Counted from the first letter of the stretch, positions 49,315 to 59,066 are shown. The stretch is 64,000 bases of DNA from Caulobacter sp. RHG1 (GCF_013181195.1 NZ_SMZP01000003.1:124001-188000), one strand, 5' to 3'. Notes: generated by a model not told the origin, from the letters alone. Numbers and translations are program-made.

Positions 49315-49415
49315 TAGAGCCCTTCCGCTCTGATCGGAACGATCAAGCGGATAAAAAGGGCTCTAAAATCAAACATCTGGAGCATTTTCCGATCCAAGAG
49401 GATCGGAAAATGCTC
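49315..49415. repeat. two adjacent long stem-loops
   Basis: The first (49315-49365) pairs TAGAGCCCTT with AAGGGCTCTA, then CCGCT with AGCGG and TGATC with GATCA. The second is a perfect 16-base pair of arms (49380-49395 and 49400-49415) closing an AAGA loop. They lie between divergent genes and end 24 bases before the dioxygenase start. Confidence 0.85.
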
Positions 49416-49438
49416 TGGCAGATCCAAGGCCCGCCGAC

Positions 49439-50374
49439 GTGTCCAATTCCGCCATCGATCCGGTCTCCTTCTCACTCTACGCCAAGGACTTCCCGCGCTT
49501 CGCCCAGGAGCTGGGCGCCTCGTTCGAACGCTACGGCTTCGCGGTGCTGTCGGACTATGACCTGGATCAGGCCCGCATCGACGCGGCCGTGGATTCCGCC
49601 AAGGCCTTCTTTGCTCTGCCGGAGGACACCAAGAAGCAGTACGCCGGGATCAAGGGCGGCGCGCGCGGCTACATCCCGTTCGGGGTCGAGACCGCCAAGG
49701 GCGCCACCCACCATGACCTGAAGGAATTCTGGCACATGGGCCGCGACCTGCCGCCCGGCCACCGCTTCCGCGCCACCATGGCCGACAATGTCTGGCCGGC
49801 CGAGATTCCGGCCTTCAAGCATAATGTCAGCTGGTTCTACAACGCGCTCGACACCATGGGCGGCAAGGTGCTGGAGGCGATCGCCACCTACCTGAAGCTG
49901 GACCGCGACTTCTTCAAGCCGACCGTCGAGAACGGCAACTCGGTGCTGCGCCTGCTGCACTATCCCCCGATCCCCCTGGACGCCACCGGCGTGCGCGCCG
50001 GGGCTCACGGCGACATCAACACCATCACCCTGTTGATGGGCGCTGAAGAAGGCGGGCTGGAGCTGCAGGACCGCAACGGCGAGTGGCTGCCGATCAACCC
50101 GCCTCCGGGCTGCATCGTCATCAACATCGGCGACATGCTGGAGCGCCTGACCAACCACGTCCTGCCCTCGACCATCCACCGCGTGCAGAACCCGCCGCCC
50201 GAGCGTCGCCACATCCCGCGCTACTCGACGCCGTTCTTCCTGCACTTCGCGTCGGACTACGAGATCAAGACGCTGCCCAACTGCGTCACGCCCGAGAACC
50301 CGGACCGCTATCCGGAGTCGATCACGGCCGACGAATTCCTCCAGCAGCGCCTGCGCGAGATCAAGCTGGCCTAG
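49439..50374 (+). CDS. 2-oxoglutarate/Fe(II) dioxygenase, isopenicillin-N-synthase type
   Basis: A 311-residue non-heme iron oxygenase. The iron ligands are in AHGDINTITLL (HxD) and TIHRVQNPP (distal His); RYSTPFFLHF gives the Arg and Ser that hold 2-oxoglutarate. The N-terminal DIOX_N region contains FALPEDTKKQYAG. The substrate is unknown. The start is GTG 49439, with AAGG about eight bases before it. Two strong stem-loops lie just upstream and might affect expression. Confidence 0.9.
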   Translation: MSNSAIDPVSFSLYAKDFPRFAQELGASFERYGFAVLSDYDLDQARIDAAVDSAKAFFALPEDTKKQYAGIKGGARGYIPFGVETAKGATHHDLKEFWHMGRDLPPGHRFRATMADNVWPAEIPAFKHNVSWFYNALDTMGGKVLEAIATYLKLDRDFFKPTVENGNSVLRLLHYPPIPLDATGVRAGAHGDINTITLLMGAEEGGLELQDRNGEWLPINPPPGCIVINIGDMLERLTNHVLPSTIHRVQNPPPERRHIPRYSTPFFLHFASDYEIKTLPNCVTPENPDRYPESITADEFLQQRLREIKLA

Positions 50375-50394
50375 GGCCCAGCCTGATCGGGAAA

Positions 50395-50435
50395 CAAAAA
50401 AGGGCGACGGCTTCCCGGCCGCCGCCCTTTTCATT
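50395..50435. terminator. bidirectional intrinsic terminator
   Basis: Arms GGGCGACGGC (50402-50411) and GCCGCCGCCC (50418-50427) pair with one mismatch. TTTT follows on the plus strand, and a TTTTTT run follows on the minus strand. It can end both the dioxygenase and the TadG-like gene. Confidence 0.85.
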
Positions 50436-50447
50436 TGCAGCCTGCCC

Positions 50448-52328
50448 CTATTTGGCGATGCGCAGGGCCGAGATCTCCTGAGCGATCGACTTGAAGGCCG
50501 TCTTCAGCTCCGAGCCGGTGGCCGGGAAGAAGGAGTACTCGTCCTTGCTGGCGCAGTACTTCAGCATGCTGATGGCGTTGCTGTCGTCCACGTCGAACCC
50601 CACCGTGTAGACCCGCAGATCGTACTTGGCGTCCTTCATCTCCTTGCACAGCGCGCGGGCCTGGGCGAAGGGGTCCCCATTGCTGGCGTTGCAGTTGATG
50701 TGGTCGCTGTTGGAGCCGCTGCCGCTGCCGGCGTTCTTGGCGATGACGCCATTGCAGTAGGGCGTATTGAACGCGCCGTCGGTCATCAGCACCACGACCT
50801 TCATCAGGTCCTTGGTCTTGTAGGCCGCAGGCTTCTGCACGGCGTTGGGCCACAGATAGCTGAAGTTCGGCGACACCATGTACCAGCCCCAGGCCAGACC
50901 GATCTGGCCGGCCGTCGAGCCGCCGATGGTCAGCGAGTTGATCTTGGACTTCAGCGCCGTACGGTCCGTCGACAGCGGCATGATCGTGGCCGACGGACAG
51001 GGGTTGCCGGTGGCGAGATAGGCGCGGCCGACCAGCGCGCTGCTAGGCGCCGCATCGGTATAGGCCTCGTCGCCGATGCGTTCGCTTACGCAGTTGCTCA
51101 AAGGCAAGGTTCGACTACCGCCCGAGGCGTTAGTGAAGGCGTAATTGGCGCAGCCGGGATTGGAGCTGGTGTCGCAGGTCGCCGTGCCGCCGGAGCTGTA
51201 GGTCGAGGTCCCGAAGCCAAGATATCCGGAGTCGAACGTCGTCGACGTCAGCTGGATGATCGGCCGAGTCGCGCCGTTCAGCTGGGTCATGCCTTGCATG
51301 CCGGCATAGGCGATCAGGTCACCGCTCGTGAACCCATGCGCGCCACTGGTGGTGAGGACGACATCGCAGGTCGACGCCACGCACTCCGTCACCGTCGCGC
51401 TGTTGGCGGTATAGTTGCTGTAGTTCTTGGAGTTCACGCCGCTGAGCGTGAACTTCGTGGTCGAGGTCACCGCCGCCACGGTGTAGACGCCGTTGGAGAT
51501 GTCGGTCATCCCCTTGACCCCGTTGATGTAGATGGGATCGCCAGCCATCAGCCCATGGGCTGCTGACGTCGTAACCTCGGCCAGGTTGGCCTTGGAGATC
51601 GCCGAGATTGTACGGGCCGAGCCGGCCGCCCACACCGCGCCGGTGATCGTCCGCACGGGGACGGCCCCCCGCACGGCGTCGGCATAGGTGTCGACATTGA
51701 CGCTGTTCGAATAGGGAACGATGGCGACCTTGGAATAGAACGGCGTCTGGACGTCCTTGACGATGATGTCCACGAGGTCCGAGGCGCCGGTCTTCAGGTC
51801 GGTGATCCGGGAGCCATCCATCGAGCCGGTGATATCGAGCACCACGGCGACCTCGAGATCCTTCGACGAACGCACCACGTCGGCCGTGGCGTTCACCGTG
51901 AAGTCCTTGTTGGTCCATAGGTTGGCGATGACCGGCTTCAGGGTCGTGCTGACCGAACCCAGGATGTGGTTGTCGGCCCCGGCCTTGAAGGTGGAGTCGC
52001 TGCCGGTCAGGCCCAGGTTCAGGCCGGCGATCTCGGCCACGAAGGCCGCATCGCCCACCTTGTCGAGATCGGCGTCGGTGGTCGCGGTCGAGCGCGCCGC
52101 CATCAGGGTGGCCGCATCCAGGGCGTCCTGCATCTGTCGCCGCTGCAGACTGATCCGGCCGAGGTCGACCAAGGCGAAGACCATCACGGCCAGCGGGATG
52201 GCCATGAGGGCGAACTGCACCGCGATCGCGCCGCGCTGATCGCCCCGCAGGCGGTCCAGGAAGTCGCCGAGGCGACGGATGAGGCGGGTCGGGGTCGACA
52301 TGGCGGCAGTCCGGACGAGGATTTTCAT
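50448..52328 (-). CDS. TadG-like vWA protein with inserted beta repeats
   Basis: A 626-residue protein. Residues 31-60 form a TadE/TadG membrane anchor (RGAIAVQFALMAIPLAVMVF), as in Flp-pilus pseudopilins. A von Willebrand A domain starts at about 158; its metal site is DITGSMDGS (165-173), and a later strand is VVVLMTDGAF. Between these lie two similar blocks, about 241-312 and 314-383, each with an AHG...GD pattern, a GMT motif and a TTF or TKF closing strand. They resemble the short beta repeats (FCCH-like) found in phage tail proteins. ATG 52328 gives AAGG in the leader; ATG 52301 is possible. A role in pilus assembly or adhesion is inferred. Confidence 0.85.
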   Translation of the reverse strand: MKILVRTAAMSTPTRLIRRLGDFLDRLRGDQRGAIAVQFALMAIPLAVMVFALVDLGRISLQRRQMQDALDAATLMAARSTATTDADLDKVGDAAFVAEIAGLNLGLTGSDSTFKAGADNHILGSVSTTLKPVIANLWTNKDFTVNATADVVRSSKDLEVAVVLDITGSMDGSRITDLKTGASDLVDIIVKDVQTPFYSKVAIVPYSNSVNVDTYADAVRGAVPVRTITGAVWAAGSARTISAISKANLAEVTTSAAHGLMAGDPIYINGVKGMTDISNGVYTVAAVTSTTKFTLSGVNSKNYSNYTANSATVTECVASTCDVVLTTSGAHGFTSGDLIAYAGMQGMTQLNGATRPIIQLTSTTFDSGYLGFGTSTYSSGGTATCDTSSNPGCANYAFTNASGGSRTLPLSNCVSERIGDEAYTDAAPSSALVGRAYLATGNPCPSATIMPLSTDRTALKSKINSLTIGGSTAGQIGLAWGWYMVSPNFSYLWPNAVQKPAAYKTKDLMKVVVLMTDGAFNTPYCNGVIAKNAGSGSGSNSDHINCNASNGDPFAQARALCKEMKDAKYDLRVYTVGFDVDDSNAISMLKYCASKDEYSFFPATGSELKTAFKSIAQEISALRIAK

Positions 52329-52421
52329 GCAAACCTTGCCGCAAGAGGGGTGAACAAGCCGAAAACGCTGTTGCACGAAGCCCCCTTCGACTCTGGGCGC
52401 GCCTGCGGCTAAAGAGCGCTG

Positions 52422-53159
52422 ATGCCGTTCACCGCCACCGTCCTGACCATGTTCCCAGACGCCTTTCCCGGCCCGCTCGGCGTGTCGATGATCGGCACCG
52501 CCTGGAAGGAACAGGACCTGTGGCGCTTGGAAACGCTGGACATTCGGGCCTTTTCCAAGGATAAGCGCGGCTTCCTCGACGACACCCCTGCGGGTGGCGG
52601 CGCGGGAGCCGTGCTCAAAGCGGACGTCATCGCCTCTGCGCTGGATAGCCTGGAGGCCGATGGGCGGCCGCTTTTGTACATGAGCGCCCGGGGCAGGCCC
52701 CTGACCCAGGCGCGCGTAAGAGAGTGGTCCAAGGCGCCCGGCATCGTGGTGCTGTGCGGCCGCTTCGAGGGGGTGGATCAGCGGGTGCTCGACGCCCGCG
52801 GGTTCGAGGAGATTTCGGTCGGAGACGCGGTTCTCGCCGGTGGCGAGGCGGCGGCGATGGTCGTGATCGAGGCGTGCGTTCGATTGGCCCCGGGTGTGCT
52901 GGGGAATATCGAGAGCACGCTGGAAGAAAGCTTCGAGGACGGCCTCCTGGAGCATCCGCAGTACACGCGACCGCGGACATTCGAAGGACAGGATATCCCC
53001 GAGGTGCTGCTGTCGGGCGATCACAAGAAGATCGACCAGTGGCGGCGCAGTATGCGTGAAGAGACGACCCGCGAGCGGCGCCCGGATCTCTGGGAAGCCC
53101 ACCTCGCCAATCAACAGGCAAAAGGCGACCCGAAAACGGGTAAGCCCAAGGAGAAATGA
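52422..53159 (+). CDS. trmD: tRNA (guanine37-N1)-methyltransferase
   Basis: A 245-residue SPOUT enzyme that methylates G37 of tRNAs reading CNN codons, using S-adenosylmethionine. The knot region is seen in [40 protein letters not shown] and [20 protein letters not shown]. Its C-terminal half has [20 protein letters not shown]. It is followed two bases later by rplS, the usual partner, so the two are co-expressed. Divergent from the TadG-like gene. Confidence 0.96.
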   Translation: MPFTATVLTMFPDAFPGPLGVSMIGTAWKEQDLWRLETLDIRAFSKDKRGFLDDTPAGGGAGAVLKADVIASALDSLEADGRPLLYMSARGRPLTQARVREWSKAPGIVVLCGRFEGVDQRVLDARGFEEISVGDAVLAGGEAAAMVVIEACVRLAPGVLGNIESTLEESFEDGLLEHPQYTRPRTFEGQDIPEVLLSGDHKKIDQWRRSMREETTRERRPDLWEAHLANQQAKGDPKTGKPKEK

Positions 53160-53161
53160 TC

Positions 53162-53566
53162 ATGGCGATCAACATCATCGCTCAGCTCGAGCAAGAAGAA
53201 TCGGCCCGTCTGCTGGCCGTCCGCGCGATCCCGGACTTCCGTCCCGGCGACACCCTGCGCGTCAACGTGAAGATCAAGGAAGGCGAGCGCGAGCGCGTTC
53301 AGGCCTACGAAGGCGTCTGCATCGCCCGCGCCGGCACGGGCGTCCACGAGAGCTTCACGGTCCGCAAGATCTCGTTCGGCGAAGGCGTGGAACGTCTGTT
53401 CCCGCTGCTCTCGCCGAGCATCGAAAGCATCGAAGTCAAGCGTCGCGGCGTCGTCCGTCGCGCCAAGCTGTACTACCTGCGCGACCGTCGCGGTAAGTCG
53501 GCCCGCATCGCCGAGCGCTCGGGCGCTCCGAAGGCCGCTGCTCAGGCGACCTCGTCGGAAGGCTAA
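53162..53566 (+). CDS. rplS: 50S ribosomal protein L19
   Basis: A 134-residue ribosomal protein. It shows [20 protein letters not shown], the long basic loop and [20 protein letters not shown], then [19 protein letters not shown], all family-typical. AAGGAG precedes the start within the end of trmD. The extra C-terminal tail ([15 protein letters not shown]) is normal for alphaproteobacteria. A strong terminator follows. Confidence 0.97.
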   Translation: MAINIIAQLEQEESARLLAVRAIPDFRPGDTLRVNVKIKEGERERVQAYEGVCIARAGTGVHESFTVRKISFGEGVERLFPLLSPSIESIEVKRRGVVRRAKLYYLRDRRGKSARIAERSGAPKAAAQATSSEG

Positions 53567-53591
53567 GCTCTTCGAGCTGCGAAATGAACGA

Positions 53592-53624
53592 GGCCCCGGC
53601 GGAAACGCCGGGGCCTTTTTCTTT
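53592..53624 (+). terminator. intrinsic terminator after rplS
   Basis: Arms GGCCCCGGCG (53592-53601) and CGCCGGGGCC (53606-53615), perfect, with a GAAA loop and TTTTTCTTT after. Confidence 0.95.
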
Positions 53625-53647
53625 GGCTGGTTGCGTGAAGAGCAAGG

Positions 53648-53773
53648 CTAGCGCAGCACCAGATAGCGTCGACCGGGCTTGGCCGGCGCGCGCAAGAGCG
53701 CCCAAAGCTGCTGCAGCGCCAGCACCCAGCCAAAGCTAACGTCCTTATGGGTCTTGAGCGCTTCGTCCATCAT
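53648..53773 (-). CDS. possible small protein (41 aa)
   Basis: Too short for ordinary gene prediction. It reads MMDEALKTHKDVSFGWVLAL and then LQQLWALLRAPAKP with a basic end (GRRYLVLR), with an amphipathic or membrane-touching middle. AGGA lies eight bases before the double ATG. It is convergent with rplS and divergent from the LysR gene. No family is recognised. Confidence 0.4.
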   Translation of the reverse strand: MMDEALKTHKDVSFGWVLALQQLWALLRAPAKPGRRYLVLR

Positions 53774-53865
53774 CGCCGTCTTTCCTGGCTGGCAAGCCCC
53801 AGGAAATCGGCGTTACGCGGCGCGGTGACAAACTGAGCCTCCTTGGCTATGCATAAACATTACTT

Positions 53866-54831
53866 ATGTCCGACATCCTTGCCCGCCTGCCGCTCAGCGC
53901 CATTCGCGTGTTCGAGGCGGCTGCTCGTCTAAAGAGCTTCACCCGCGCGGCCGACGCGTTGGGCGTAACCCAGGCCGCGGTCAGTTTTCAGGTGAAGGCC
54001 CTGGAGCAGCGTCTGGGCCAGCCGCTGTTCAACCGCCTGCCGCGCGAAGTGACCCTGACCCCGGCCGGCGAGCGCCTGTCCCGCGCAGCGACCGAAGCGA
54101 TGTCCCTGTTGCGCGCGGCGGTTTCCAACCTCGTCGAGACCGAGGAGGGCGTGCTGTCGATCACCACGGTCCAGAGCCTGGGCGGCCAATGGCTGGCGCC
54201 GCGCCTTGGCGGTTTCCAGATCGCCCATCCGCGCCTGGCCGTGCGGCTGGAGGCCTCCAGCCGCGTCATCGACCTAGCCCGCGAGGGGATCGACATGGCC
54301 CTGCGCGGCGGCCACGGGAACTGGCCCGGCATGACCGCGCATTTCCTGATCCCCGCCGTGCAGACGCCGCTGGTCTCGCCCGAGTTCCTGGCCCGGATCG
54401 GCGGCCTCTCGAAGCCCGAGGACCTGCTGGAGGTCTCGCGCATCGGCATCGCCCGCGAATGGGACGAGTGGTTCCAGGCCGCCGGCGTCACCGCCAGGCC
54501 GCAACAGACGCCGCCGCAGCTGGCCTCCGACGCCCAGGCGCTGGAAGTAGCCAGCGCCCTGGCCAGTCACGGCGCGGCGCTGGGGTCGCCGATCTTCTTC
54601 GCGCGCGAGCTGGCTGAGGGGCGGCTGGTCATGCCGTTCGACGTGGTGGCCCGTTACACCGGCGGCTATTGGCTGGCCTATCCCAGCGACCGGGCGCGGG
54701 TGCGCAAGATCGCCGCCTTCCGCGACTGGGCGCTGGCCCAGGCCGCCGCCGACCCGCTGATCGCCCATTACGCCGCCGTCGCGCCGCTGGAGGCGCCGAC
54801 CGCGTCGCCGCTGACCAGGACCCAGGGCTGA
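53866..54831 (+). CDS. LysR-family transcriptional regulator (GcvA-like)
   Basis: A 321-residue regulator. The N-terminal winged HTH has SAIRVFEAAARLKSFTRAAD and LGVTQAAVSFQVKALEQRLG, close to the GcvA group. The C-terminal part is a periplasmic-binding-like effector domain (SITTVQSLGGQWLAPRLGGF). The effector is unknown. LysR proteins often act on a divergent neighbour; here that would be the small ORF at 53648 and nothing larger, so the target may lie elsewhere. Confidence 0.9.
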   Translation: MSDILARLPLSAIRVFEAAARLKSFTRAADALGVTQAAVSFQVKALEQRLGQPLFNRLPREVTLTPAGERLSRAATEAMSLLRAAVSNLVETEEGVLSITTVQSLGGQWLAPRLGGFQIAHPRLAVRLEASSRVIDLAREGIDMALRGGHGNWPGMTAHFLIPAVQTPLVSPEFLARIGGLSKPEDLLEVSRIGIAREWDEWFQAAGVTARPQQTPPQLASDAQALEVASALASHGAALGSPIFFARELAEGRLVMPFDVVARYTGGYWLAYPSDRARVRKIAAFRDWALAQAAADPLIAHYAAVAPLEAPTASPLTRTQG

Positions 54832-54990
54832 CCGTCAGTCTGCGTGCGAATGCACAATCATTGACAAAACCACGTTCCGTGAGATGGTGGCTTCACCCCC
54901 GGCCCCGGCCGGGCTTCCAGACCGTCTTCTTTCTAGCGGACGGCCCTCTTCGGGCGGAGCCATCGGCCCCCGAAGGCAAAGACGATGCTA

Positions 54991-55015
54991 GGGCGCGCCA
55001 AGAACAGGCGCGCCC
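54991..55015 (-). terminator. hairpin after the MFS gene
   Basis: Perfect nine-base arms GGGCGCGCC (54991-54999) and GGCGCGCCC (55007-55015) with a seven-base loop, eight bases behind the MFS stop. There is no clear U-run, so it may need Rho or only protect the 3' end. Confidence 0.6.
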
Positions 55016-55023
55016 TATGTCGT

Positions 55024-56595
55024 TCAGGACGCCTTCCGCGCGCGCCGCTTGCCGCCGCGCCGGGTCTTCTCGGCGTCGCGCTCGGCCTGGCTCTCGCGGG
55101 CCCGGCCCAGACGGCGCTGGACGCGGGCGTCGCGCAGCAGGGCAGCTGGGACATCGGAAAGGAACTTCAGCCCCGCGATCGGCGACAGGTTGCGCACGTC
55201 GCGACGAGCCTGGGCGATGACCTCGCCGACCATGGCCTTGCTGTCGACCTCGCCGGCCTCGGTGACCAGCGACAGCCGGTGCAGGGCATAGAGGCCCAGC
55301 ACGAAGGCGATCAGGAAGTAGAAGTCCCAGTTCGACACCCGCAGCGGCATCAGGGTCAGCACGTCGCCAGGACTGGTCCAGCGCAGCAGGATCTCCAGGC
55401 GGCGGGCGGCGAAGAAGTCGGCGAACACCCCGCCCAGCACCGGGGCCAGACCGGCGGCGGCCGAGCTGATCAGGGCGTTGGCGGCGATATAGGCGGTGGC
55501 CGAGCCCCGTGGCGACAGCTTCATGGCGATATTGCCCGACGACAGGGTCACACCCGCCGTCGCCAAACCCATCAAGGCGTGCAGCCCGACGAGATAAGCC
55601 ATGACCCAGACCTTCTCCTGGATCTGCGAGGCGCCGACCATGGCGGCGATGCACAGGATGAACAGCGGCGCGGCCACGGCCAGCACCGACTTGTTGGCGA
55701 AACGGTCCGACAGCAGGCCCCAACTGCGCAGGGCCAACACGTTCGTCGCCTGGCTGACCACGCCCAGGATGACGACGAAGGTGATGTCCAGGCCCAGCTG
55801 CCTGACGAAGAACACCGTGAAGAACGGCGTCGCCAGGTTCACGGCGAACTGCCAGCTGGCCAGAAACATGATCAGCCGCCGGAAATTCTGGTCCTTCAGC
55901 GGCGCCTTCAGCAGTGGCAGCAGCTTCACCCGCTCGGCCGGGGCGGGCATGCGCGGCTCGGGCGTCAGGGCCAGCTCCCGGCAGCTGAGCAGACCCATCA
56001 CGAAGCCGAACAGATACAGCCCGCCGAACGCCAGCGGCCGCCAGGTCGAGCCCTCCGGCGCGCGGTCCAGGGCGAAGGCGGCGGCCAGGCTGGCGATCAG
56101 GGCGACGACCGTGGCGTTGATCGTGCGTCGGGCGAAGACCTGGCCCAGCCGCGTCTCGGGCGCCAGATCACGCACCCAGGCGTTCCAGGCGCAGCCGCCG
56201 AACGTGGCGACGCCGCAATAGAAGACCTGCAGGACCACCAGCATCGCCAGGGTCGCGCCGCCCTTGCTGGGCGCGACGGCCAGCACCGCCATGCCGGCCA
56301 GGGCGCAGCGGCTGACCAGACTGGCCAGGATGGCGATCCGCTTGCGGGTGCGCAGGTGCTCGACCAGCAGCACGCCCGGCGCCTGCAGCAGCTGGGTCCA
56401 GAAGGTGATCGCAGCCAGCAGCCCGATCGTGGTGTTGGAGGCGCCCAGATGCAGGGCGAAGGCGGTGAGGATCACCCCGCTGGTCACGGCCGTGCAGGCG
56501 TTGGAGAAGCCGGCCTCGACGACAAGATGCCGCAGGCCGCGCTCGCGGTCCTCGTCCGTCAGTTGCGGCGTCGGGGCAAAAAACATGCGCAACAC
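55024..56595 (-). CDS. MFS-family transporter
   Basis: A 523-residue protein with about 12 hydrophobic helices and the MFS pattern (VSSGVILTAFALHLGASNTT and later LRSWGLLSDRFANKSVL, a loop with DRFxxK). The C-terminus is long, charged and basic (RAKRKAS-like, ending GGKRRARKAS), probably cytoplasmic. The substrate is unknown. The start is GTG 56595, or ATG 56586 three codons later; neither has a strong ribosome site. Divergent from leuC by about 115 bases. Confidence 0.88.
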   Translation of the reverse strand: MLRMFFAPTPQLTDEDRERGLRHLVVEAGFSNACTAVTSGVILTAFALHLGASNTTIGLLAAITFWTQLLQAPGVLLVEHLRTRKRIAILASLVSRCALAGMAVLAVAPSKGGATLAMLVVLQVFYCGVATFGGCAWNAWVRDLAPETRLGQVFARRTINATVVALIASLAAAFALDRAPEGSTWRPLAFGGLYLFGFVMGLLSCRELALTPEPRMPAPAERVKLLPLLKAPLKDQNFRRLIMFLASWQFAVNLATPFFTVFFVRQLGLDITFVVILGVVSQATNVLALRSWGLLSDRFANKSVLAVAAPLFILCIAAMVGASQIQEKVWVMAYLVGLHALMGLATAGVTLSSGNIAMKLSPRGSATAYIAANALISSAAAGLAPVLGGVFADFFAARRLEILLRWTSPGDVLTLMPLRVSNWDFYFLIAFVLGLYALHRLSLVTEAGEVDSKAMVGEVIAQARRDVRNLSPIAGLKFLSDVPAALLRDARVQRRLGRARESQAERDAEKTRRGGKRRARKAS

Positions 56596-56710
56596 CAGCT
56601 TCAGGGCGCCCGCCAGGGGCAGGATCGAGCGCCACAGGGCGGCCGAACACAGGATTTTGGGCGCTTCCTCGCTTTACGCGCCTCTCGCGAAGGCCTAGAT
56701 GCGGGGCGCT

Positions 56711-58144
56711 ATGACCCGCTCAGCCAAGACCCTCTACGACAAGATCTGGGACGCACACGTCGTCAACGAACAGGACGGCGAAGCGATCCTCTATATCGAC
56801 CTGCACCTCATCCACGAGGTGACGACCCCGCAGGCCTTCGCCGGCCTTCGCGCGGCCGGCCGCAAGGTGCGTCGTCCGGACCGCACGCTCGCCGTGGCGG
56901 ACCACAATATCCCGACCGAGGGCCAGGCCCTGGGCGTCGATGCCGTGGCCGATGAGGAAGCGCGCCTGCAGCTCAAGACCCTGGCTCGCAACGTCGCCGA
57001 CAACGGCATCGAATTCTTCCCGATGGGCGACATCCGTAACGGGATCGTTCACGTGGTCGGTCCCGAGCAGGGCCGCACCCAGCCGGGCATGACCATCGTC
57101 TGCGGCGACAGCCACACCTCGACCCACGGTGCCTTCGGGGCCCTGGCCCACGGCATCGGCACGTCCGAGGTCGAGCACGTGCTGGCCACCCAGACCCTGC
57201 GCCAGAAGAAGGCCAGGAACATGCTGGTCCGCGTCGACGGCCAGCTAGGCCCGGGCGTGACGGGCAAGGACATCGCCCTGGCCGTGATCGGCGAGATCGG
57301 CACCGCCGGCGGCACCGGCTACGTCATCGAGTTCGCCGGCCAGGCCGTGCGCGAGCTGTCGATGGAGGGCCGCATGACCCTCTGCAACCTGACCATCGAG
57401 GGCGGCGCCAAGGCCGGCCTGGTGGCCCCGGACGAGAAGACCTTCGACTACATCCTGGGCAAGCCCGCAGCCCCCAAGGGCGCAGCCTGGGACATGGCCG
57501 TCAGCCACTGGAAGACCTTCTTCACCGACGACGACGCCGTCTTCGACCGCACCATCGTCATCGACGGCGCGGCCCTGGTCCCGATGGTCACCTGGGGCAC
57601 CTCGCCGGAAGACGTCGTGCCGGTGACGGGCAACGTGCCGGACCCGGAAAGCTTCGCCACCCCCGACAAGCGCGCGGCCGCCCACCGGGCGCTGGACTAT
57701 ATGGGCCTGACCGCCGGCCAGCCGATCTCGGACGCCAAGATCGACCGCGTCTTCATCGGCTCGTGCACCAACAGCCGCATCGAGGACATGCGCGCCGCCG
57801 CCGCCGTGGTGCAGGAGGCCTTCCTGCACGGCCGCATGGTGGCTCCGCACGTCAAGGCCATGGTCGTGCCAGGCTCGGGCCTGGTCAAGGAACAGGCCGA
57901 GTCCGAAGGCCTGGACGCCATCTTCAAGGCCTCGGGCTTCGACTGGCGCGAACCGGGCTGCTCGATGTGCCTGGCCATGAACCCCGACAAGCTGGCCCCC
58001 CAGGAGCGCTGCGCCTCGACCAGCAACCGCAACTTCGAGGGCCGCCAGGGCCGCGCCGGCCGCACGCATCTGGTCTCGCCCGCCATGGCGGCCGCGGCGG
58101 CGATCGCCGGTCACCTGGTGGACGTGCGGACCCTGCTGTCGTGA
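56711..58144 (+). CDS. leuC: 3-isopropylmalate dehydratase large subunit
   Basis: A 477-residue aconitase-family subunit in leucine synthesis, working with LeuD. It isomerises 2- to 3-isopropylmalate. The 4Fe-4S ligands are seen in [16 protein letters not shown] and [17 protein letters not shown]. It starts [17 protein letters not shown], usual for LeuC; ATG 56711 is preferred to ATG 56699. Its stop overlaps the GTG of the next gene. It heads the cluster leuC - unknown - leuD - ABM - leuB. Confidence 0.96.
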   Translation: MTRSAKTLYDKIWDAHVVNEQDGEAILYIDLHLIHEVTTPQAFAGLRAAGRKVRRPDRTLAVADHNIPTEGQALGVDAVADEEARLQLKTLARNVADNGIEFFPMGDIRNGIVHVVGPEQGRTQPGMTIVCGDSHTSTHGAFGALAHGIGTSEVEHVLATQTLRQKKARNMLVRVDGQLGPGVTGKDIALAVIGEIGTAGGTGYVIEFAGQAVRELSMEGRMTLCNLTIEGGAKAGLVAPDEKTFDYILGKPAAPKGAAWDMAVSHWKTFFTDDDAVFDRTIVIDGAALVPMVTWGTSPEDVVPVTGNVPDPESFATPDKRAAAHRALDYMGLTAGQPISDAKIDRVFIGSCTNSRIEDMRAAAAVVQEAFLHGRMVAPHVKAMVVPGSGLVKEQAESEGLDAIFKASGFDWREPGCSMCLAMNPDKLAPQERCASTSNRNFEGRQGRAGRTHLVSPAMAAAAAIAGHLVDVRTLLS

Positions 58145-59055
58145 CCCTGCTGGTCGCCCTGGCCTTGGCGGCGGAGGCCTACTCCGCCCCTCTGGCCCTG
58201 CCCAAGGTGGCCAAGGTCGAGATGCGGGTCGAGCGGTCGCGCGAAGACATCCGGGCCGGCAAGACCACCAAGGGCCAGTCGACGGCCGTCTACGACAAGA
58301 CCATCGAAACGACCGCCGACGGCCATCGGGTCACCTTCAAGCCGGTCTCGGTCACCCAGCCGGACATGGGCTCGCCAACCGATCAGGCCAAGCTGGCGGC
58401 GGCGATCGAGCAGGTCAGCCAACAGACTTTTGTCTACACGGCCGACGCCAATCTGCGCCCCGTGGCGGTGGAGGACTGGCCCCAGGTCGTGACCACCATC
58501 CGCTCGGCCCTGACCAAGATCGTCGGCGACAAGCCCGAAGGCGCCCAGGCCATCGAGATGGTCACGGCCATGTTCTCGCGCATGACGCCCGAACAGGCCG
58601 CCGGCGTCATCCTGCGCGAGGATGGCTTCCTGTCCATGCCGGTCAATCTGCAGTTGGCCGCCGGCCAGTCCAAGACCTGGCAGGAGAACCTGCCCAACCC
58701 GATGGGCGGGCCGCCGATCATCGCCGACGGCAAGATCGTCGTGGAGACGATCGACGCGGCGCGCGGCGTGGCCGCGCTGCGCTGGACCCAGGCTCTGGAC
58801 CCGGCGTCGACCCGCGCCAGCATGACGATCGCGCTCAAGGCCATGGCCGCCCAGCTGGGCAAGACCGACGCGGCCCCGACGATCGAAAAGCTGAAGCTGG
58901 AACGCACCAGCAGCTGCCTCTACGAGATCACGCTGAAGACAGGCCTGCCGACCAAGGCCGACTGCAGCTCGCTGATCGCCGGCTCTGACCCGACGTCGGG
59001 CCAGACCGCCACCCGCACCGAACGCTGGGTCCTGACCCAGACCCTGAAAAACTGA
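58141..59055 (+). CDS. uncharacterised exported protein coupled to leuC (304 aa)
   Basis: I do not recognise a family. The 304-residue protein starts at GTG 58141, which overlaps the leuC stop (GTGA). A short hydrophobic lead ([16 protein letters not shown]) looks like a signal peptide. The mature part has beta-rich stretches ([20 protein letters not shown]) and a Cys pair near the end (SSCLYEITL and KADCSSL). Translation coupling ties its amount to LeuC, but export suggests an envelope job; there is no known role in leucine synthesis. Confidence 0.8.
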   Translation: MTLLVALALAAEAYSAPLALPKVAKVEMRVERSREDIRAGKTTKGQSTAVYDKTIETTADGHRVTFKPVSVTQPDMGSPTDQAKLAAAIEQVSQQTFVYTADANLRPVAVEDWPQVVTTIRSALTKIVGDKPEGAQAIEMVTAMFSRMTPEQAAGVILREDGFLSMPVNLQLAAGQSKTWQENLPNPMGGPPIIADGKIVVETIDAARGVAALRWTQALDPASTRASMTIALKAMAAQLGKTDAAPTIEKLKLERTSSCLYEITLKTGLPTKADCSSLIAGSDPTSGQTATRTERWVLTQTLKN

Positions 59056-59066
59056 AGGAGGGCGCC

